DNA of 64,000 nt, taken from Corynebacterium sp. SCR221107. Lineage in GTDB: Bacteria; Actinomycetota; Actinomycetes; Mycobacteriales; Mycobacteriaceae. The notes under the pieces are model-generated. The model had not been told where the DNA came from. It saw only the letters and a program-made list of their open reading frames with translations, and did no database searches. Every line of letters starts with the position of its first letter. Position 1 is the stretch's first letter. Position numbers and translations under genes: made by a program. This document shows positions 16,471 to 25,578 of the stretch, in pieces. Location: positions 186,001 to 250,000 of the forward strand of contig NZ_CP115670.1 in NCBI RefSeq assembly GCF_027886475.1, given 5' to 3'.

Positions 16471-17181
16471 CTACTGAAGCTTCGTCTTGAAATGCTGCAG
16501 CGATTCCACCTGCACTCCTTCGCGGAAATTGGCCGGATCAAGCCACGCCTCGAATGCGCGTTTGTGTGCGGGCCATTCGCTATCGAGGAGGGAGAACCAG
16601 GCGGTATCACGATTGCGCCCTTTGTACACGGTGGCCTGACGGAAGGTTCCCTCGTGGCTGAAGCCAAGGCGTTCGGCCGCGCGGCAGGAGGCGGCGTTGA
16701 GGCTATCGCACTTCCACTCATAACGCCTATAGCCCAAGGTGTCGAAGACGTAGGCCATCGCAAGGTACTGCGCCTCGGTGGCGGCGATGGTGCGCTTGAG
16801 CAAGGGCGAATACATCACCCATCCCATCTCAATCACGCCGTGGCGTGGGTCATGACGCATGAGCGCGAAAGTTCCCCTTGCCTTGCCGGTTTGCTTATCG
16901 ACGATGGCCATATGCAACGGATCCTTCGACTGGGCGTGGGCGTGGAGAAGCTCGCGGAACTGGGTGGTTGATTCGAAGGGGCCTACGGGCAGGTACGTCC
17001 AGAGATCGCCGTGCAAAGCGGCGCTGAAGGCGTCGGCAAGCTGGTCGAAGTGAGCGTGACCCAGCGGTTCAATGCGGCAGTAGCGGCCCTCGAGCGTAAC
17101 CGGCTGCGGCGGGCGTGCGGGAAGAAAATCCGGCAATGCCTGGCCAATGGGTTGCCCATATTCATTGAACTGGGAAGACAT
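16471..17181 (-). CDS. GNAT family N-acetyltransferase (RimJ/RimL-like)
   Basis: The product of about 236 residues begins MSSQFNEYGQPIGQALPDFL and has the RimJ/RimL layout: LEGRYCRIEPLGHAHFDQLA, then YRRYEWKCDSLNAASCRAAE (acetyl-CoA-binding and substrate core), and LGFSHEGTFRQATVYKGRNR with D-TAWFSLLDSEW. The family acetylates N-termini or small molecules such as amino acids and antibiotics. ATG 17181 is chosen over GTG 17190 because of a GGGG stretch before it; this is uncertain. It is monocistronic. Confidence 0.85.
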   Translation of the reverse strand: MSSQFNEYGQPIGQALPDFLPARPPQPVTLEGRYCRIEPLGHAHFDQLADAFSAALHGDLWTYLPVGPFESTTQFRELLHAHAQSKDPLHMAIVDKQTGKARGTFALMRHDPRHGVIEMGWVMYSPLLKRTIAATEAQYLAMAYVFDTLGYRRYEWKCDSLNAASCRAAERLGFSHEGTFRQATVYKGRNRDTAWFSLLDSEWPAHKRAFEAWLDPANFREGVQVESLQHFKTKLQ

Positions 17182-17232
17182 GGACCCCACGGTAGCACGC
17201 GGGCGAAAGCGGGCTTCGGGGCATAAAGAAAT

Positions 17233-17260
17233 CCCCAGGCGTGATACGCCCGGGGTTGTT
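17233..17260. terminator. Hairpin between the GNAT gene start and the acyl-CoA dehydrogenase stop
   Basis: CCCCAGGCGTGATACGCCCG closes with GGGG, then TTGTT. It lies 15-42 bases after the stop of the acyl-CoA dehydrogenase (minus strand). Confidence 0.65.
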
Positions 17261-17274
17261 GCGTGGGATCGTGC

Positions 17275-18465
17275 TTAGCGGTAGGCGGACATGCCGGTGA
17301 TCTTCTTACCGATGATCAGCGACTGCATCGTGTCGGTGCCCTCATAGGTGTGGATGGCCTCCACGTCGGCCATGTGGCGCACCACGTGGTTTTCTAGCAG
17401 GATGCCCGAACCGCCCAGCATGTCGCGGGCGTCGGCGGCCACGCGGCGAGCCATGCGGGTGGCGCGCACCTTTGCCATCGACGCCTGCTCCGGGCGCATT
17501 TCGCCGCGAATGTCGCGCTCGGTGAGATGCCGGATGAGCACCGCGATCTCCGTGATATCGCCGAGCATGTCGGCCAGGCGCTGCTGGATGATCTGGTTAG
17601 CGGCCAGCGGGCGGCCGAACTGCACGCGGGTCAAGGCGTGCTCGCGGGCGGCCTCATAGCAAGCGATGGCATGGCCAAGCGCCATCCACGCCACCGAGGT
17701 ACGCGTAGCTGTGAGCACGCGGGCGGTATCGCGGAAGCTCCTCGCCCCGGGCAGCTGGGCATCCAGCGGGACGCGGACATCCTCGAGCTTGATCAGTGCC
17801 TGATGAATGGAACGCAGTGCCACCTTGCCGGTGATCGTCTCGGCATTGTAGCCGGGAGTGTCCTGCGGGACGATAAAGCCGGAGACCTCGCCGTCTTCCG
17901 TGCGCGCCCACACGATCGAGATGTCGCCGCAGGAGCCGTTGCCGATCCAGCGCTTGGCGCCGTTGATGACCCACTCGTCACCCTCGCGGCGAGCGGAGGT
18001 CTCCAGCGCGATGGAGTCGGAGCCGTGATCGGGCTCAGTCAAGGCGAATGCGCCCAGAATTTCGCCACGCGCCATGGGCTCAAGGTACTTCGCCTTTTGC
18101 TCCTCGGAGCCGCAGTAGGCGATGGAGCGCATGGCCAGACCCGCCTGCACGGCGATGACGGTGGCCATCGAGCCGTCGATGCGGGCCATCTCCATGGTGA
18201 CCAAGCCTGCGGCCAGGGTGCTGAGCTTTTGGTGTCCTTCGACCTCCAGGCCGTCGGTCATGAGATCGAGCTCGCCGAGGCGCTTGACCAGGTCCATGGG
18301 GTACTCGCCCTTCTCCCAGGCCTCGTTGATCACCGGCAGGCAGTCCTCGGCGAAGGAGGCTGCGCGCTGCCACGCCTCAAGGTCGGGGCCGGTGACATCA
18401 TCGAAGACGTTGTAGAAGTCCGTGGTGGGTGCCAGCAGTGCGGCGGTGTTCTCGGCTGCAGACAT
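17275..18465 (-). CDS. Acyl-CoA dehydrogenase, glutaryl-CoA-dehydrogenase-like group
   Basis: The 396-residue flavoprotein shows FALTEPDHGSDSIALETSA (FAD and substrate contacts), WVINGAKRWIGNG, RVQFGRPLAANQIIQ and ARDMLGGSGI. The catalytic base is in IHTYEGTDTMQSLIIG, the GCDH/FadE7-type position. The arginine that holds the glutaryl carboxylate in true GCDH is not evident near residue 90 (ARIDGSMATVIAVQAGLAMR), so a general acyl-CoA substrate is more likely. It would introduce the 2,3 double bond for the fadN-fadA enzymes. Its promoter carries operator site 2, and a paralogous TetR gene stands divergently upstream. Confidence 0.88.
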   Translation of the reverse strand: MSAAENTAALLAPTTDFYNVFDDVTGPDLEAWQRAASFAEDCLPVINEAWEKGEYPMDLVKRLGELDLMTDGLEVEGHQKLSTLAAGLVTMEMARIDGSMATVIAVQAGLAMRSIAYCGSEEQKAKYLEPMARGEILGAFALTEPDHGSDSIALETSARREGDEWVINGAKRWIGNGSCGDISIVWARTEDGEVSGFIVPQDTPGYNAETITGKVALRSIHQALIKLEDVRVPLDAQLPGARSFRDTARVLTATRTSVAWMALGHAIACYEAAREHALTRVQFGRPLAANQIIQQRLADMLGDITEIAVLIRHLTERDIRGEMRPEQASMAKVRATRMARRVAADARDMLGGSGILLENHVVRHMADVEAIHTYEGTDTMQSLIIGKKITGMSAYR

Positions 18466-18519
18466 GATCGAGCGCCTTTCGTGGGATTGGTTCGGTAGCG
18501 GTGACCCGCGCCCTCATAG

Positions 18520-18541
18520 GGTGCGAATCGTGATTCGTATG
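18520..18541. promoter_or_regulatory. TetR-type operator, site 2 (acyl-CoA dehydrogenase)
   Basis: On the minus strand this is CATACGAA-N6-TTCGCACC, one perfect half-site and one diverged. It lies just past a TTGACG ... ACACTA promoter-like pair. Confidence 0.65.
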
Positions 18542-18727
18542 CAATAGTGTGTCCGATATCTCACCAATCGTCAAGGTGTGGGGGCGATTACGAGGTCGCG
18601 ACTTTTGCGGAATCAACAAAGGGATGGTTATTCTCGCAGGTAGTTAAGTGTCAGCCCCTGGCAACCGGCCACCTCAAAGTGGGTGGAGGGCAAGGGGTAA
18701 TTCTTTTGAGACGGATGGGGAGCGTTC

Positions 18728-19306
18728 ATGGCTAAATCTTCGCGCCGGGTGCAGATCGCGGCGGCTGCCCTCGAGCTTTTCGACGAGCGCGGCTACTACG
18801 GTGCGGGCATGGGGGACGTGGCCAAGGCTGTTGGAATGGGGACATCTTCCCTGTATAACCACTATTCCTCGAAGCAGGAGATCCTCGCCGAGATCGCGGT
18901 TGGGGTGATGGAAGACCTTCTGCGAATCAATGCCACCCGCCTGGCAGGGGTGGAAGGTCCCACGGCGCGGCTGCGCGAATCGATGTGCGCTCATGTGGAG
19001 TTTCATGCCAATCAGCGCCAGGCGGTTCGGGTGGTGAACAAGGAGATCGACAGCCTTGAGGAGCCCTCGCGCAGCGTGGTTACCCAGCTGCGCCGCGACT
19101 ATGTCGCCCGCTGGGAAACCATCCTGAAAGAGGGGGTTGAGCAGGGGGTTTTTCAGGTGGAGAACCTGCGGATCGCCTGCTGGTCGATCATCGACATGGG
19201 TATTGGAGTCAGCGCGTGGTTTAGTCCCGAAGGACCGCTGAGTGCCGAGGATTTGGGAGGGATGTATGCCCGGCTGGCACTACGCCAGTTGGGGGTGGAG
19301 GGTTAA
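18728..19306 (+). CDS. TetR family regulator, copy 2
   Basis: A 192-residue TetR protein, a close paralogue of the one at 6973 (KSSRRVQIAAAALELFDERG, then SSLYNHYSSKQEILAEIAVG). The HTH recognition segments SSIYNHYS and SSLYNHYS are nearly identical, which suggests both proteins see the same operator. The start ATG 18728 follows GGGGAG. It is divergent from the acyl-CoA dehydrogenase and upstream of the CoA-transferase, each of which has a site of the CATACGAA type. Its own upstream region has no clear copy. It is probably a repressor responding to an acyl-CoA or ketoacid. Confidence 0.88.
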   Translation: MAKSSRRVQIAAAALELFDERGYYGAGMGDVAKAVGMGTSSLYNHYSSKQEILAEIAVGVMEDLLRINATRLAGVEGPTARLRESMCAHVEFHANQRQAVRVVNKEIDSLEEPSRSVVTQLRRDYVARWETILKEGVEQGVFQVENLRIACWSIIDMGIGVSAWFSPEGPLSAEDLGGMYARLALRQLGVEG

Positions 19307-19344
19307 CCCTGCCCAGTAGCTGTAGTCGCAGGTCAATGCCTTTT

Positions 19345-19373
19345 AAGGGGCCCCACGGGGCCCCCTTTTGTCA
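19345..19373 (+). terminator. Terminator after TetR copy 2
   Basis: AAGGGGCCCC and GGGGCCCCCTTTT form a GC-rich stem followed by T residues. Confidence 0.8.
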
Positions 19374-19432
19374 TGTTTTTGTGGCTGTGGGCCTTGACGT
19401 GGCAACGAATTGGGGTAGTCTGTGACCCAACC

Positions 19433-19454
19433 CACACGAACCACGGTTCGTATC
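19433..19454. promoter_or_regulatory. TetR-type operator, site 3 (CoA-transferase)
   Basis: CACACGAA-N6-TTCGTATC is a near-perfect palindrome. It lies 12 bases after the promoter pair TTGACG (19394-19399) and TAGTCT (19416-19421). Confidence 0.72.
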
Positions 19455-19496
19455 GCGTATCACTATATTCCCCACAATCTTCACGGAGGCTTTCCG

Positions 19497-20984
19497 ATGG
19501 TTAACAAAATTGTCACCACCGAGCAGGAGGCGCTCGAGGGCCTGGAGTCCGGCATGAGCCTGGCTGTTGGCGGCTTTGGTATCTGCGGCAATCCGGTCGT
19601 TCTCATCGACGCCATCGTCGAGAAGGGTACCGACGAGCTCGAGATCTACTCCAACAACCCGGGCACCCAGATCGGTGACGATCACATGGGCTTGGCAAAG
19701 CTCTTTATCAACCAGCGTGCCCGCAAGTTCGGCGGCTCCTACATCGGCTTAAACAAGGAGTTTGAGCGGCAGTTCCTCGCCGGCGAGCTGGAGGTGGAGC
19801 TTATCCCGCAGGGCACCCTGGCGGAGAAGATGCGCGCCGGTGGGGCGGGCATCCCGGCGTTTTTCACCGCTACCGGTGCCGGCACGATGGTGGCCGACGG
19901 CGGCCTGCCCGTGCGCTATGACGGCAACGGCACCGCCGTGGTGGTGTCCGCGCCGAAGGAGACTCGCGTGATGAGCCATCGTGGTAAGGAGCAGACCTAC
20001 GTGCTCGAGGAGTCGATCACCACCGACTTTGCCCTGGTGCGCGCCGCCAAGGCTGACCGCGAGGGTAACCTGGTCTTTAATCTCACCGCGGCCAACTTCA
20101 ATGCGAACGTGGCCATGTGTGGCGGTATTACCGTGGTGGAGGCCGAGGAGATCGTGGAGGTGGGCGAGCTTAGCCCCGACGAGATTCACCTGCCGGGTAT
20201 CTTCGTCGACCGGGTCCTGCCGCTGACCCGTGAACAGGCGGAGAACAAGCGCATCGAGCGCATTATCATTCGCGATGACGCCGAAGAGATGCCCGAGGCG
20301 CCGCGCCCCGAGGGACGCCTCGGCTGGACCCGTGAGCAGATGGCCGCCCGCGCCGCCCGTGAGCTGCACGATGGCGAGTATGTCAACCTTGGCATCGGGA
20401 TGCCCACCATGGTTCCGGACTACCTGCCCAAGGGGGTCAACGTGATCCTCCAATCCGAAAATGGCCTGCTCAAGACCGGCCCGAGCCCACGCGCTCACGA
20501 GGTGCACCCGGACGTGATCAATGCCGGCAAGGCCACCGTGACCATCCTGCCGGGCGGCTCCACCTTTGACTCTGCCACCAGCTTCGCCATGATCCGCGGC
20601 GGCTATGTGGACACGGCCATCCTGGGTGCGCTGCAGGTTTCGGCCACGGGGGATATTGCCAACTGGGGTATTCCGGGCAAGAAGTTCACCGGCATGGGCG
20701 GGGCCATGGACCTGGTCAAGGGAGCCAACCGCGTGGTGGTCATGCTGGACCACACCAGCGTCGATGGCGACTCCAAGGTGCTCAACTCCTGCACCTATCC
20801 GCTGACGGCGGAGGCAGCGGTGGACCTCATCATTACCAACCTCGCGGTCTTCGAGGTCACCCCTTCCGGCCTCGTGCTGTGCGAGTTGGCTCCGGGGGTT
20901 ACCCTGGCCGAGGTCGAGGCGGCCACCGAAGCCGATTTCATTGTGCGCGATGATCTCACGGAGCAGGAATTGGTTTACGCATAG
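19497..20984 (+). CDS. Succinyl-CoA:3-ketoacid CoA-transferase, fused alpha-beta
   Basis: The product has 495 residues with both subunits in one chain, as in mitochondrial SCOT. The alpha half (1-240) has VGGFGICGNPVVLIDAIVEK and GAGIPAFFTATGAGTMVADG. The beta half (about 275-495) has the catalytic glutamate in LQSENGLLKTGPSP and the SxGDIANWxIPGKK segment. It activates acetoacetate or other 3-oxoacids with CoA, which the thiolase can then split. The start ATG 19497 follows ACGGAGG; the frame is open further upstream but has no ribosome site. Operator site 3 precedes it. The last 29 bases overlap the end of the convergent pab fusion gene. Confidence 0.9.
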   Translation: MVNKIVTTEQEALEGLESGMSLAVGGFGICGNPVVLIDAIVEKGTDELEIYSNNPGTQIGDDHMGLAKLFINQRARKFGGSYIGLNKEFERQFLAGELEVELIPQGTLAEKMRAGGAGIPAFFTATGAGTMVADGGLPVRYDGNGTAVVVSAPKETRVMSHRGKEQTYVLEESITTDFALVRAAKADREGNLVFNLTAANFNANVAMCGGITVVEAEEIVEVGELSPDEIHLPGIFVDRVLPLTREQAENKRIERIIIRDDAEEMPEAPRPEGRLGWTREQMAARAARELHDGEYVNLGIGMPTMVPDYLPKGVNVILQSENGLLKTGPSPRAHEVHPDVINAGKATVTILPGGSTFDSATSFAMIRGGYVDTAILGALQVSATGDIANWGIPGKKFTGMGGAMDLVKGANRVVVMLDHTSVDGDSKVLNSCTYPLTAEAAVDLIITNLAVFEVTPSGLVLCELAPGVTLAEVEAATEADFIVRDDLTEQELVYA

Positions 20985-23517
20985 CATCGAGCCGGGCGCG
21001 CCAATACTGAAGGCGCGCCTGGTCGAAGGGCGGCCGTGGCTGGCCGCCCACTTGCGTGACCGGGGTGATGCCGTGCAGCGCGTTAAGCGTCCATAGCTCG
21101 CATTCGGCAAGATCCGACAGGAGTAGCTTTTGCTTGCCGACGTCCACCCCGTCCGCGCGGGCCGCTGTTACCAGCGCCGTCTCGGTCACCGAGGCAAGCC
21201 GCGGCGCGTTCATCGTGATCAGGCGTTCGCCATCCCAGGCGACGAGCGCCGCGGTGGCTGTTTCGCATACGAAGCCATCGCCGTCCAGCAGCACGACGTC
21301 GTCGACGTCGCCTTGCCGAAGCGATCCCAACCGCGCCAGATCTGGCCCCTTGATAGTGGGGTAGGCCAGGCTGGCGTGGGTAACGCCGAGGGTGGTGGTG
21401 GTTCTGCGGGGTGGCGCTGGGCGCAGCCGGAGGGCAAAGCCATGCTCGCTTGCTTCCAAGCGCGGGAACCACCAGCCCGAGGTGGGCAGGCGTGCAAGCA
21501 TGGCCGCTACGAACGCGTCTGGGTTATCTAAGCCCATCGCGGCGCACCCGGCCCGGAAGCGTGCGAGGTGGTCGTGGAGATTGCGCACGTGGCCGTCGGC
21601 AAGCAAGAAGCTATCGATGACCAGCGGCTGTGGCCAGGAGGAGCACGCGCGCAGGGCATTGTTCGAGAAACTAAAGACCTGCTCGCCGGGAAACTCCTGG
21701 CCGCACAGACGCAGCAATGGCGCCGACTTGGTGATGATCTCCTGCCATTCGGCGTCCGGATCCGATAGCGCAACGATGGCCCCGCCGATGCCATAACTGA
21801 GCGTGTCGTCGCGCACAACCACGGTGCGGATGCTCATCGCCAAGTCCAGGCTGTCGCGGCCCACGAAGCCGATCGCGCCCGAATACACCCCGCGGGGCGC
21901 GCGCTCGAGCTCGTCGATGATCCGCATGGTGCGCACCTTCGGCGCCCCCGTCATGGAACCGCCGGGAAAACTTGCGCGCAATAGTGTTGAAAATGTGGTG
22001 TCCGGGGCCAGCCGGGCGCGCACCGTGCTGACCAACTGGTGGACGGTGGGAAAGCTGCGCACCTCAAAGGCCGGATCAACCCGCACAGTGCCGGGAATGG
22101 CGACCCGGGCGAAGTCGTTGCGGACCAAGTCCACGATCATGAGGTTTTCGGCGCGGTCCTTGGGGTTGGTGGCCAAGTCCGCGGCAAGGCAGGCATCGGC
22201 TGCCGGGGTGGCTCCGCGTGCGCGAGTGCCCTTGATCGGCTCCGAGGTTGCCTCGCCGGCCTCGACCTTGAGGAAGCGTTCCGGGGAGGCGCTGATGACC
22301 GACACGTCCTCATAGACCACCAGCGAGCGCATGGGCGCCGGAAGCTCCTCGCGTAGCAGGCGGTAGGCGTCAAGCGGGCTAAAATCGGGAGTCACCGGCG
22401 CGCTGAGCTGGGTGGTCAGGCACACCTCATAGGTCTCGCCCGCAGTGATCAGCGCCTTGGCGCGGGCGATCGCGTCCCGGTAAGACGTGGCATTATCGCG
22501 ACTAGAAAGCGTGCCGACGCTGCCCGGATCGAAGGTGGTTTCGCTGGCGCCGCCCGCTACGGCCAACGCCTGCCAGGTGCGGGCGCACCACTTCGCATCG
22601 GCGCCGATCACTTGCACCTCGGTGCCGCGGATGGCCACGACCCGGTCGGTGTGGAACATACCCAGCCGCTCGTGCGCGGGAAGGTCGTCTTCCAGCGCTT
22701 CGTAGGTGAGAAAGCCATACCAACCCGGCGTGGCCCAGGCATCTTGTGGTGCGCGCGTGTCAACTGAGAGGAGATCCTCCACGGCCGCGGCCCACCGCGG
22801 GGAGGCCGGAAGGGGTGCGATCACCGCGGTGCCCTCGAATTCGAGGAGTACCCCGCGCCCGCCCAGCGCGGAAAAAGCCGTCAGCGGGTCGATAGCGAGG
22901 CTGCGCTGCTGGACGGAAACGGCGCTGGAGGCGTCGGCAAGCGAGGAAGCGATCTGGAGGAAGTTATCCAGCACCGTGAGGCCGTGCTCGCTGCTGAAGG
23001 ACTCCGGGTGATACTGCACTCCCCACCACGGCCGGTCGGTGCAGCGGGCGGCCATGATGAGGCCGTCGTCGGTGGTGGCCAGAAGCCTCATCTGTGGCGG
23101 TAGTTCCTTGACTATGAGCGAGTGATAGCGCACCACCTGGTGACGGGCGGGAATACCCGCAAACAGCGGATCGGGCGCGCAGGTGATCTCATCAACAAGT
23201 CCGTGGACTGGCTGCGGCGCGGGCACGACCTCGGCGCCCAAGTGATGCGCCATGGCCTGGAAACCCAGGCATACCCCGAGCACCGGGACCTGCGCACTGC
23301 GTAAAACCTCCGCGCAAAAGCCGAGGTCGGCGGGGTTGTCCGGGGATCCCGGGCCGGGGGATAGGACGATGGCATCGAAATTATTGTGCGCAATCGTCAT
23401 GGTGTTGGTGATGACCGTAACCTCTGCCCCTAAGCGCGAGAGGTAATCCACGAGGTTGTAGGTGAAGGAATCGAAATTATCCACCACCAACACCCGTACA
23501 CGTCGGGCTAGGCCCAC
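20956..23517 (-). CDS. pabAB: Aminodeoxychorismate synthase/lyase, fused PabA-PabB-PabC
   Basis: The 853-residue protein has three parts. Residues 7-195 are the glutamine amidotransferase (VLVVDNFDSFTYN, GVCLGFQAMAHH with nucleophile Cys83, VQYHPESFSSEHG). Residues about 230-590 are the chorismate-binding PabB domain (PERFLKVEAGEA, EPIKGTRARGATPA, NLMIVDLVRNDFAR, GSMTGAPKVRTMRII). Residues about 600-853 are a PLP fold IV lyase (FSNNALRACSSW, LLDGDGFVCETATAALV). Together they make 4-aminobenzoate for folate. The start is GTG 23517, which overlaps the tyrA stop by one base, with GAGGTG eight bases before it. Two- and three-domain Pab fusions are known in actinobacteria. Confidence 0.92.
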   Translation of the reverse strand: MGLARRVRVLVVDNFDSFTYNLVDYLSRLGAEVTVITNTMTIAHNNFDAIVLSPGPGSPDNPADLGFCAEVLRSAQVPVLGVCLGFQAMAHHLGAEVVPAPQPVHGLVDEITCAPDPLFAGIPARHQVVRYHSLIVKELPPQMRLLATTDDGLIMAARCTDRPWWGVQYHPESFSSEHGLTVLDNFLQIASSLADASSAVSVQQRSLAIDPLTAFSALGGRGVLLEFEGTAVIAPLPASPRWAAAVEDLLSVDTRAPQDAWATPGWYGFLTYEALEDDLPAHERLGMFHTDRVVAIRGTEVQVIGADAKWCARTWQALAVAGGASETTFDPGSVGTLSSRDNATSYRDAIARAKALITAGETYEVCLTTQLSAPVTPDFSPLDAYRLLREELPAPMRSLVVYEDVSVISASPERFLKVEAGEATSEPIKGTRARGATPAADACLAADLATNPKDRAENLMIVDLVRNDFARVAIPGTVRVDPAFEVRSFPTVHQLVSTVRARLAPDTTFSTLLRASFPGGSMTGAPKVRTMRIIDELERAPRGVYSGAIGFVGRDSLDLAMSIRTVVVRDDTLSYGIGGAIVALSDPDAEWQEIITKSAPLLRLCGQEFPGEQVFSFSNNALRACSSWPQPLVIDSFLLADGHVRNLHDHLARFRAGCAAMGLDNPDAFVAAMLARLPTSGWWFPRLEASEHGFALRLRPAPPRRTTTTLGVTHASLAYPTIKGPDLARLGSLRQGDVDDVVLLDGDGFVCETATAALVAWDGERLITMNAPRLASVTETALVTAARADGVDVGKQKLLLSDLAECELWTLNALHGITPVTQVGGQPRPPFDQARLQYWRARLDAMRKPIPAP

Positions 23518-24533
23518 TAGAACACCTCGATGCGCGCGCCGAGATTCTCCGCCTGGATCAGCTGCCCGGTCCAATTCGGCGCACCGGGATGCACGCGGAA
23601 GACGGGGCGGTTGGACAGCTTGGTGGGGCTGACGGAATCGGTATCGCGGAATCCGGCCCGGGCCTCGTAGCGGATACGCGAGCGGTAGCCGGAGTCGGCG
23701 AGCTCTTGCAGGTTGGGGTGCTTCTCGTCGAGATGGGCGCGGGCATCGTTGAGGATCACCAGCGCCTCGTCGAGGGCGTTGAGCAGCGCCGCGGAGTTGG
23801 TCTCACACATAGCTCGCACCAGTGACGGCGCGGTGCCGGCCACGCGGGTGCCGTCGCGGAAGCTGCCTGCGGCCAGCGAAAGCGACAAGGCGCCACCGTT
23901 ATCGCCGACGATGGCCAGGGCCTCGGCCAGGATGTGCGGCAGGTGGGACACGCGCGCCACGGCGGCATCATGCTGCGCCACGCGCGAGGGGATGACCTCC
24001 GCGCCCACGCTGAGCGCCATGGCGACCACGTCGAGCCACAGGTCGATCCAGTCCTGACTCGGCTCGGCGTCGATGGCGTGATCGAAAGTGATCACCCAGG
24101 CGGCGCCGTGGAACAGGTCGACGTGGGAGGCACCCCAGCCGGAGTCGGCGGTGCCGGCCATCGGGTGCCCGCCGACGTACTTGTCCTCCAGCCCCCGCTC
24201 GCGCACAAGGGCATAGACCTCGCTCTTTACACTGACGACATCGGTAAAGCCGCAGCTGGGGGCGTGCTCGGTGATGGAATCAAGCAGGCTGGCGATGGCT
24301 GGCATCGGGGTGGCGAGGACGATGAGCGCGCCTTCTTTCTCGGCGCGCTGCAACGTGGCGACGAGGTCGAAGCTGGCGTCGAAGCCCTCCTTCATGGCAT
24401 TCTTCGCCCCGGAGGGGGAGCGGTTAAAGCCGAAGGCCGAAACACCCTGTTCGCGCAGGGCGCGTAGCAGAGAGCCTCCGATGAGGCCGAGACCAAGGAT
24501 GCATACTGGGCGGGAAACTTGAACATTGCTCAC
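23517..24533 (-). CDS. tyrA: Prephenate dehydrogenase
   Basis: A 338-residue TyrA with the NAD(P)-binding motif VCILGLGLIGGSLLRALREQ, VSVKSEVYALV and the GHPMAGTADSGWGAS segment that holds the catalytic and substrate residues. It converts prephenate (or arogenate) to the tyrosine precursor. The start is GTG 24533. The pab fusion gene follows by a one-base overlap, so aromatic and folate branches from chorismate are co-transcribed. It is divergent from the tadA-associated gene. Confidence 0.92.
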   Translation of the reverse strand: MSNVQVSRPVCILGLGLIGGSLLRALREQGVSAFGFNRSPSGAKNAMKEGFDASFDLVATLQRAEKEGALIVLATPMPAIASLLDSITEHAPSCGFTDVVSVKSEVYALVRERGLEDKYVGGHPMAGTADSGWGASHVDLFHGAAWVITFDHAIDAEPSQDWIDLWLDVVAMALSVGAEVIPSRVAQHDAAVARVSHLPHILAEALAIVGDNGGALSLSLAAGSFRDGTRVAGTAPSLVRAMCETNSAALLNALDEALVILNDARAHLDEKHPNLQELADSGYRSRIRYEARAGFRDTDSVSPTKLSNRPVFRVHPGAPNWTGQLIQAENLGARIEVF

Positions 24534-24570
24534 CTGACAAGTTTGTCATACGCACACTACTGTTAGCAGT

Positions 24571-25050
24571 ATGAAGCACGATTTTGCAGTGACCGTCGCC
24601 CGAGTGGGCGCCTCGTGGGAGGTCCGCACGTTCCAGGATGACTACTCTTCTACTTCCACCGCGGTTGCCGCTGTCCGTAATCTCCGCGCCGAGGAGGCCG
24701 CATTTGCGCTGCTGAGCGTGGAAGATGATTATTTCGTCATTGTCCGTCCGACGCCGCAAGGTGTGCGGTATGTGCTTTCCGACGCCACCGCTGCGGTCGA
24801 GGATGATTTTGCCGCCGACATCCTGGATGAAATGGACGTGGAGATCCCCGATATCGACCCCGAGGAGCTCGATGGGATCGAGCCGTGGGCGGAAGGTGAC
24901 TTCGATATCCTCGCCGATCTGGGCTTGAGCGAGGAAGTGTTGGCCGTCATCTGTGGGGAGACCGACTGGTGGGCCAGCGAGCAGTTGCAGCGCATCGCCG
25001 AGGAGCTCGGTTTCGAAGAGGAGCTGGCCCGGGCGGTGGGGCTGGATTAG
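24571..25050 (+). CDS. tRNA adenosine deaminase-associated protein
   Basis: The 159-residue acidic protein belongs to the actinobacterial family that always precedes tadA: it begins MKHDFAVTVARVGASWEVRT and contains LRAEEAAFALLSVEDDYFVI, then a strongly acidic segment DEMDVEIPDIDPEELDGIEP. Its stop codon shares one base with the GTG start of tadA, so the genes are coupled. Its function is unknown; a helper or partner of TadA is the usual guess. Confidence 0.88.
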   Translation: MKHDFAVTVARVGASWEVRTFQDDYSSTSTAVAAVRNLRAEEAAFALLSVEDDYFVIVRPTPQGVRYVLSDATAAVEDDFAADILDEMDVEIPDIDPEELDGIEPWAEGDFDILADLGLSEEVLAVICGETDWWASEQLQRIAEELGFEEELARAVGLD

Positions 25051-25568
25051 TGGCACCAGTTTTGCCGCAACCCGACTATGAGGCGGTGGCCGAAGCCCGC
25101 ATGCGGGCGGCCATCGCCTTGGCGCGTAGCACCCCGGAAGGCGATGTGCCGGTGGGTGCGATTATCTATGGCCCGGACGGGGAGGTGCTCGGCCGGGGCG
25201 TGAATCGTCGTGAAGCTGACGGCGATCCGTTGGCCCACGCTGAGATTCTGGCCATTCGCCAAGCACTGACCCACCGCGTGGATGGGTGGCGCTTGACCGA
25301 CTGCACGCTTGTCGTCACCTTAGAGCCCTGCACCATGTGCGCGGGTGCCTTGGTGGGCGCGCGCATCGGAAAGATCATCTTTGGCGCCTATGAGCCGAAG
25401 ACCGGTGCGGTGGGGTCCGTCTTCGACGTGGTTCGCGATCCGCAGGTGCTTCACCGCATCGAAGTCCAGGGTGGTGTTCTCAAGCGGGAGTGTCAACAGC
25501 TGCTGCGTGACTTCTTCGGCACCCTGCGCCAAGACGCTGATTTGGATTCCGTGCGGGGTATTCGATAG
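25050..25568 (+). CDS. tadA: tRNA-specific adenosine deaminase
   Basis: The 172-residue zinc deaminase makes inosine at position 34 of tRNA-Arg(ACG), two copies of which are in this window. Zinc ligands and catalytic glutamate are seen as HAEI (His63, Glu65) and PCTMC (Cys94, Cys97). The start is GTG 25050, overlapping the stop of the associated gene. A tRNA-Ser follows 10 bases after the stop. Confidence 0.93.
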   Translation: MAPVLPQPDYEAVAEARMRAAIALARSTPEGDVPVGAIIYGPDGEVLGRGVNRREADGDPLAHAEILAIRQALTHRVDGWRLTDCTLVVTLEPCTMCAGALVGARIGKIIFGAYEPKTGAVGSVFDVVRDPQVLHRIEVQGGVLKRECQQLLRDFFGTLRQDADLDSVRGIR

Positions 25569-25578
25569 TCTGGTTCGC

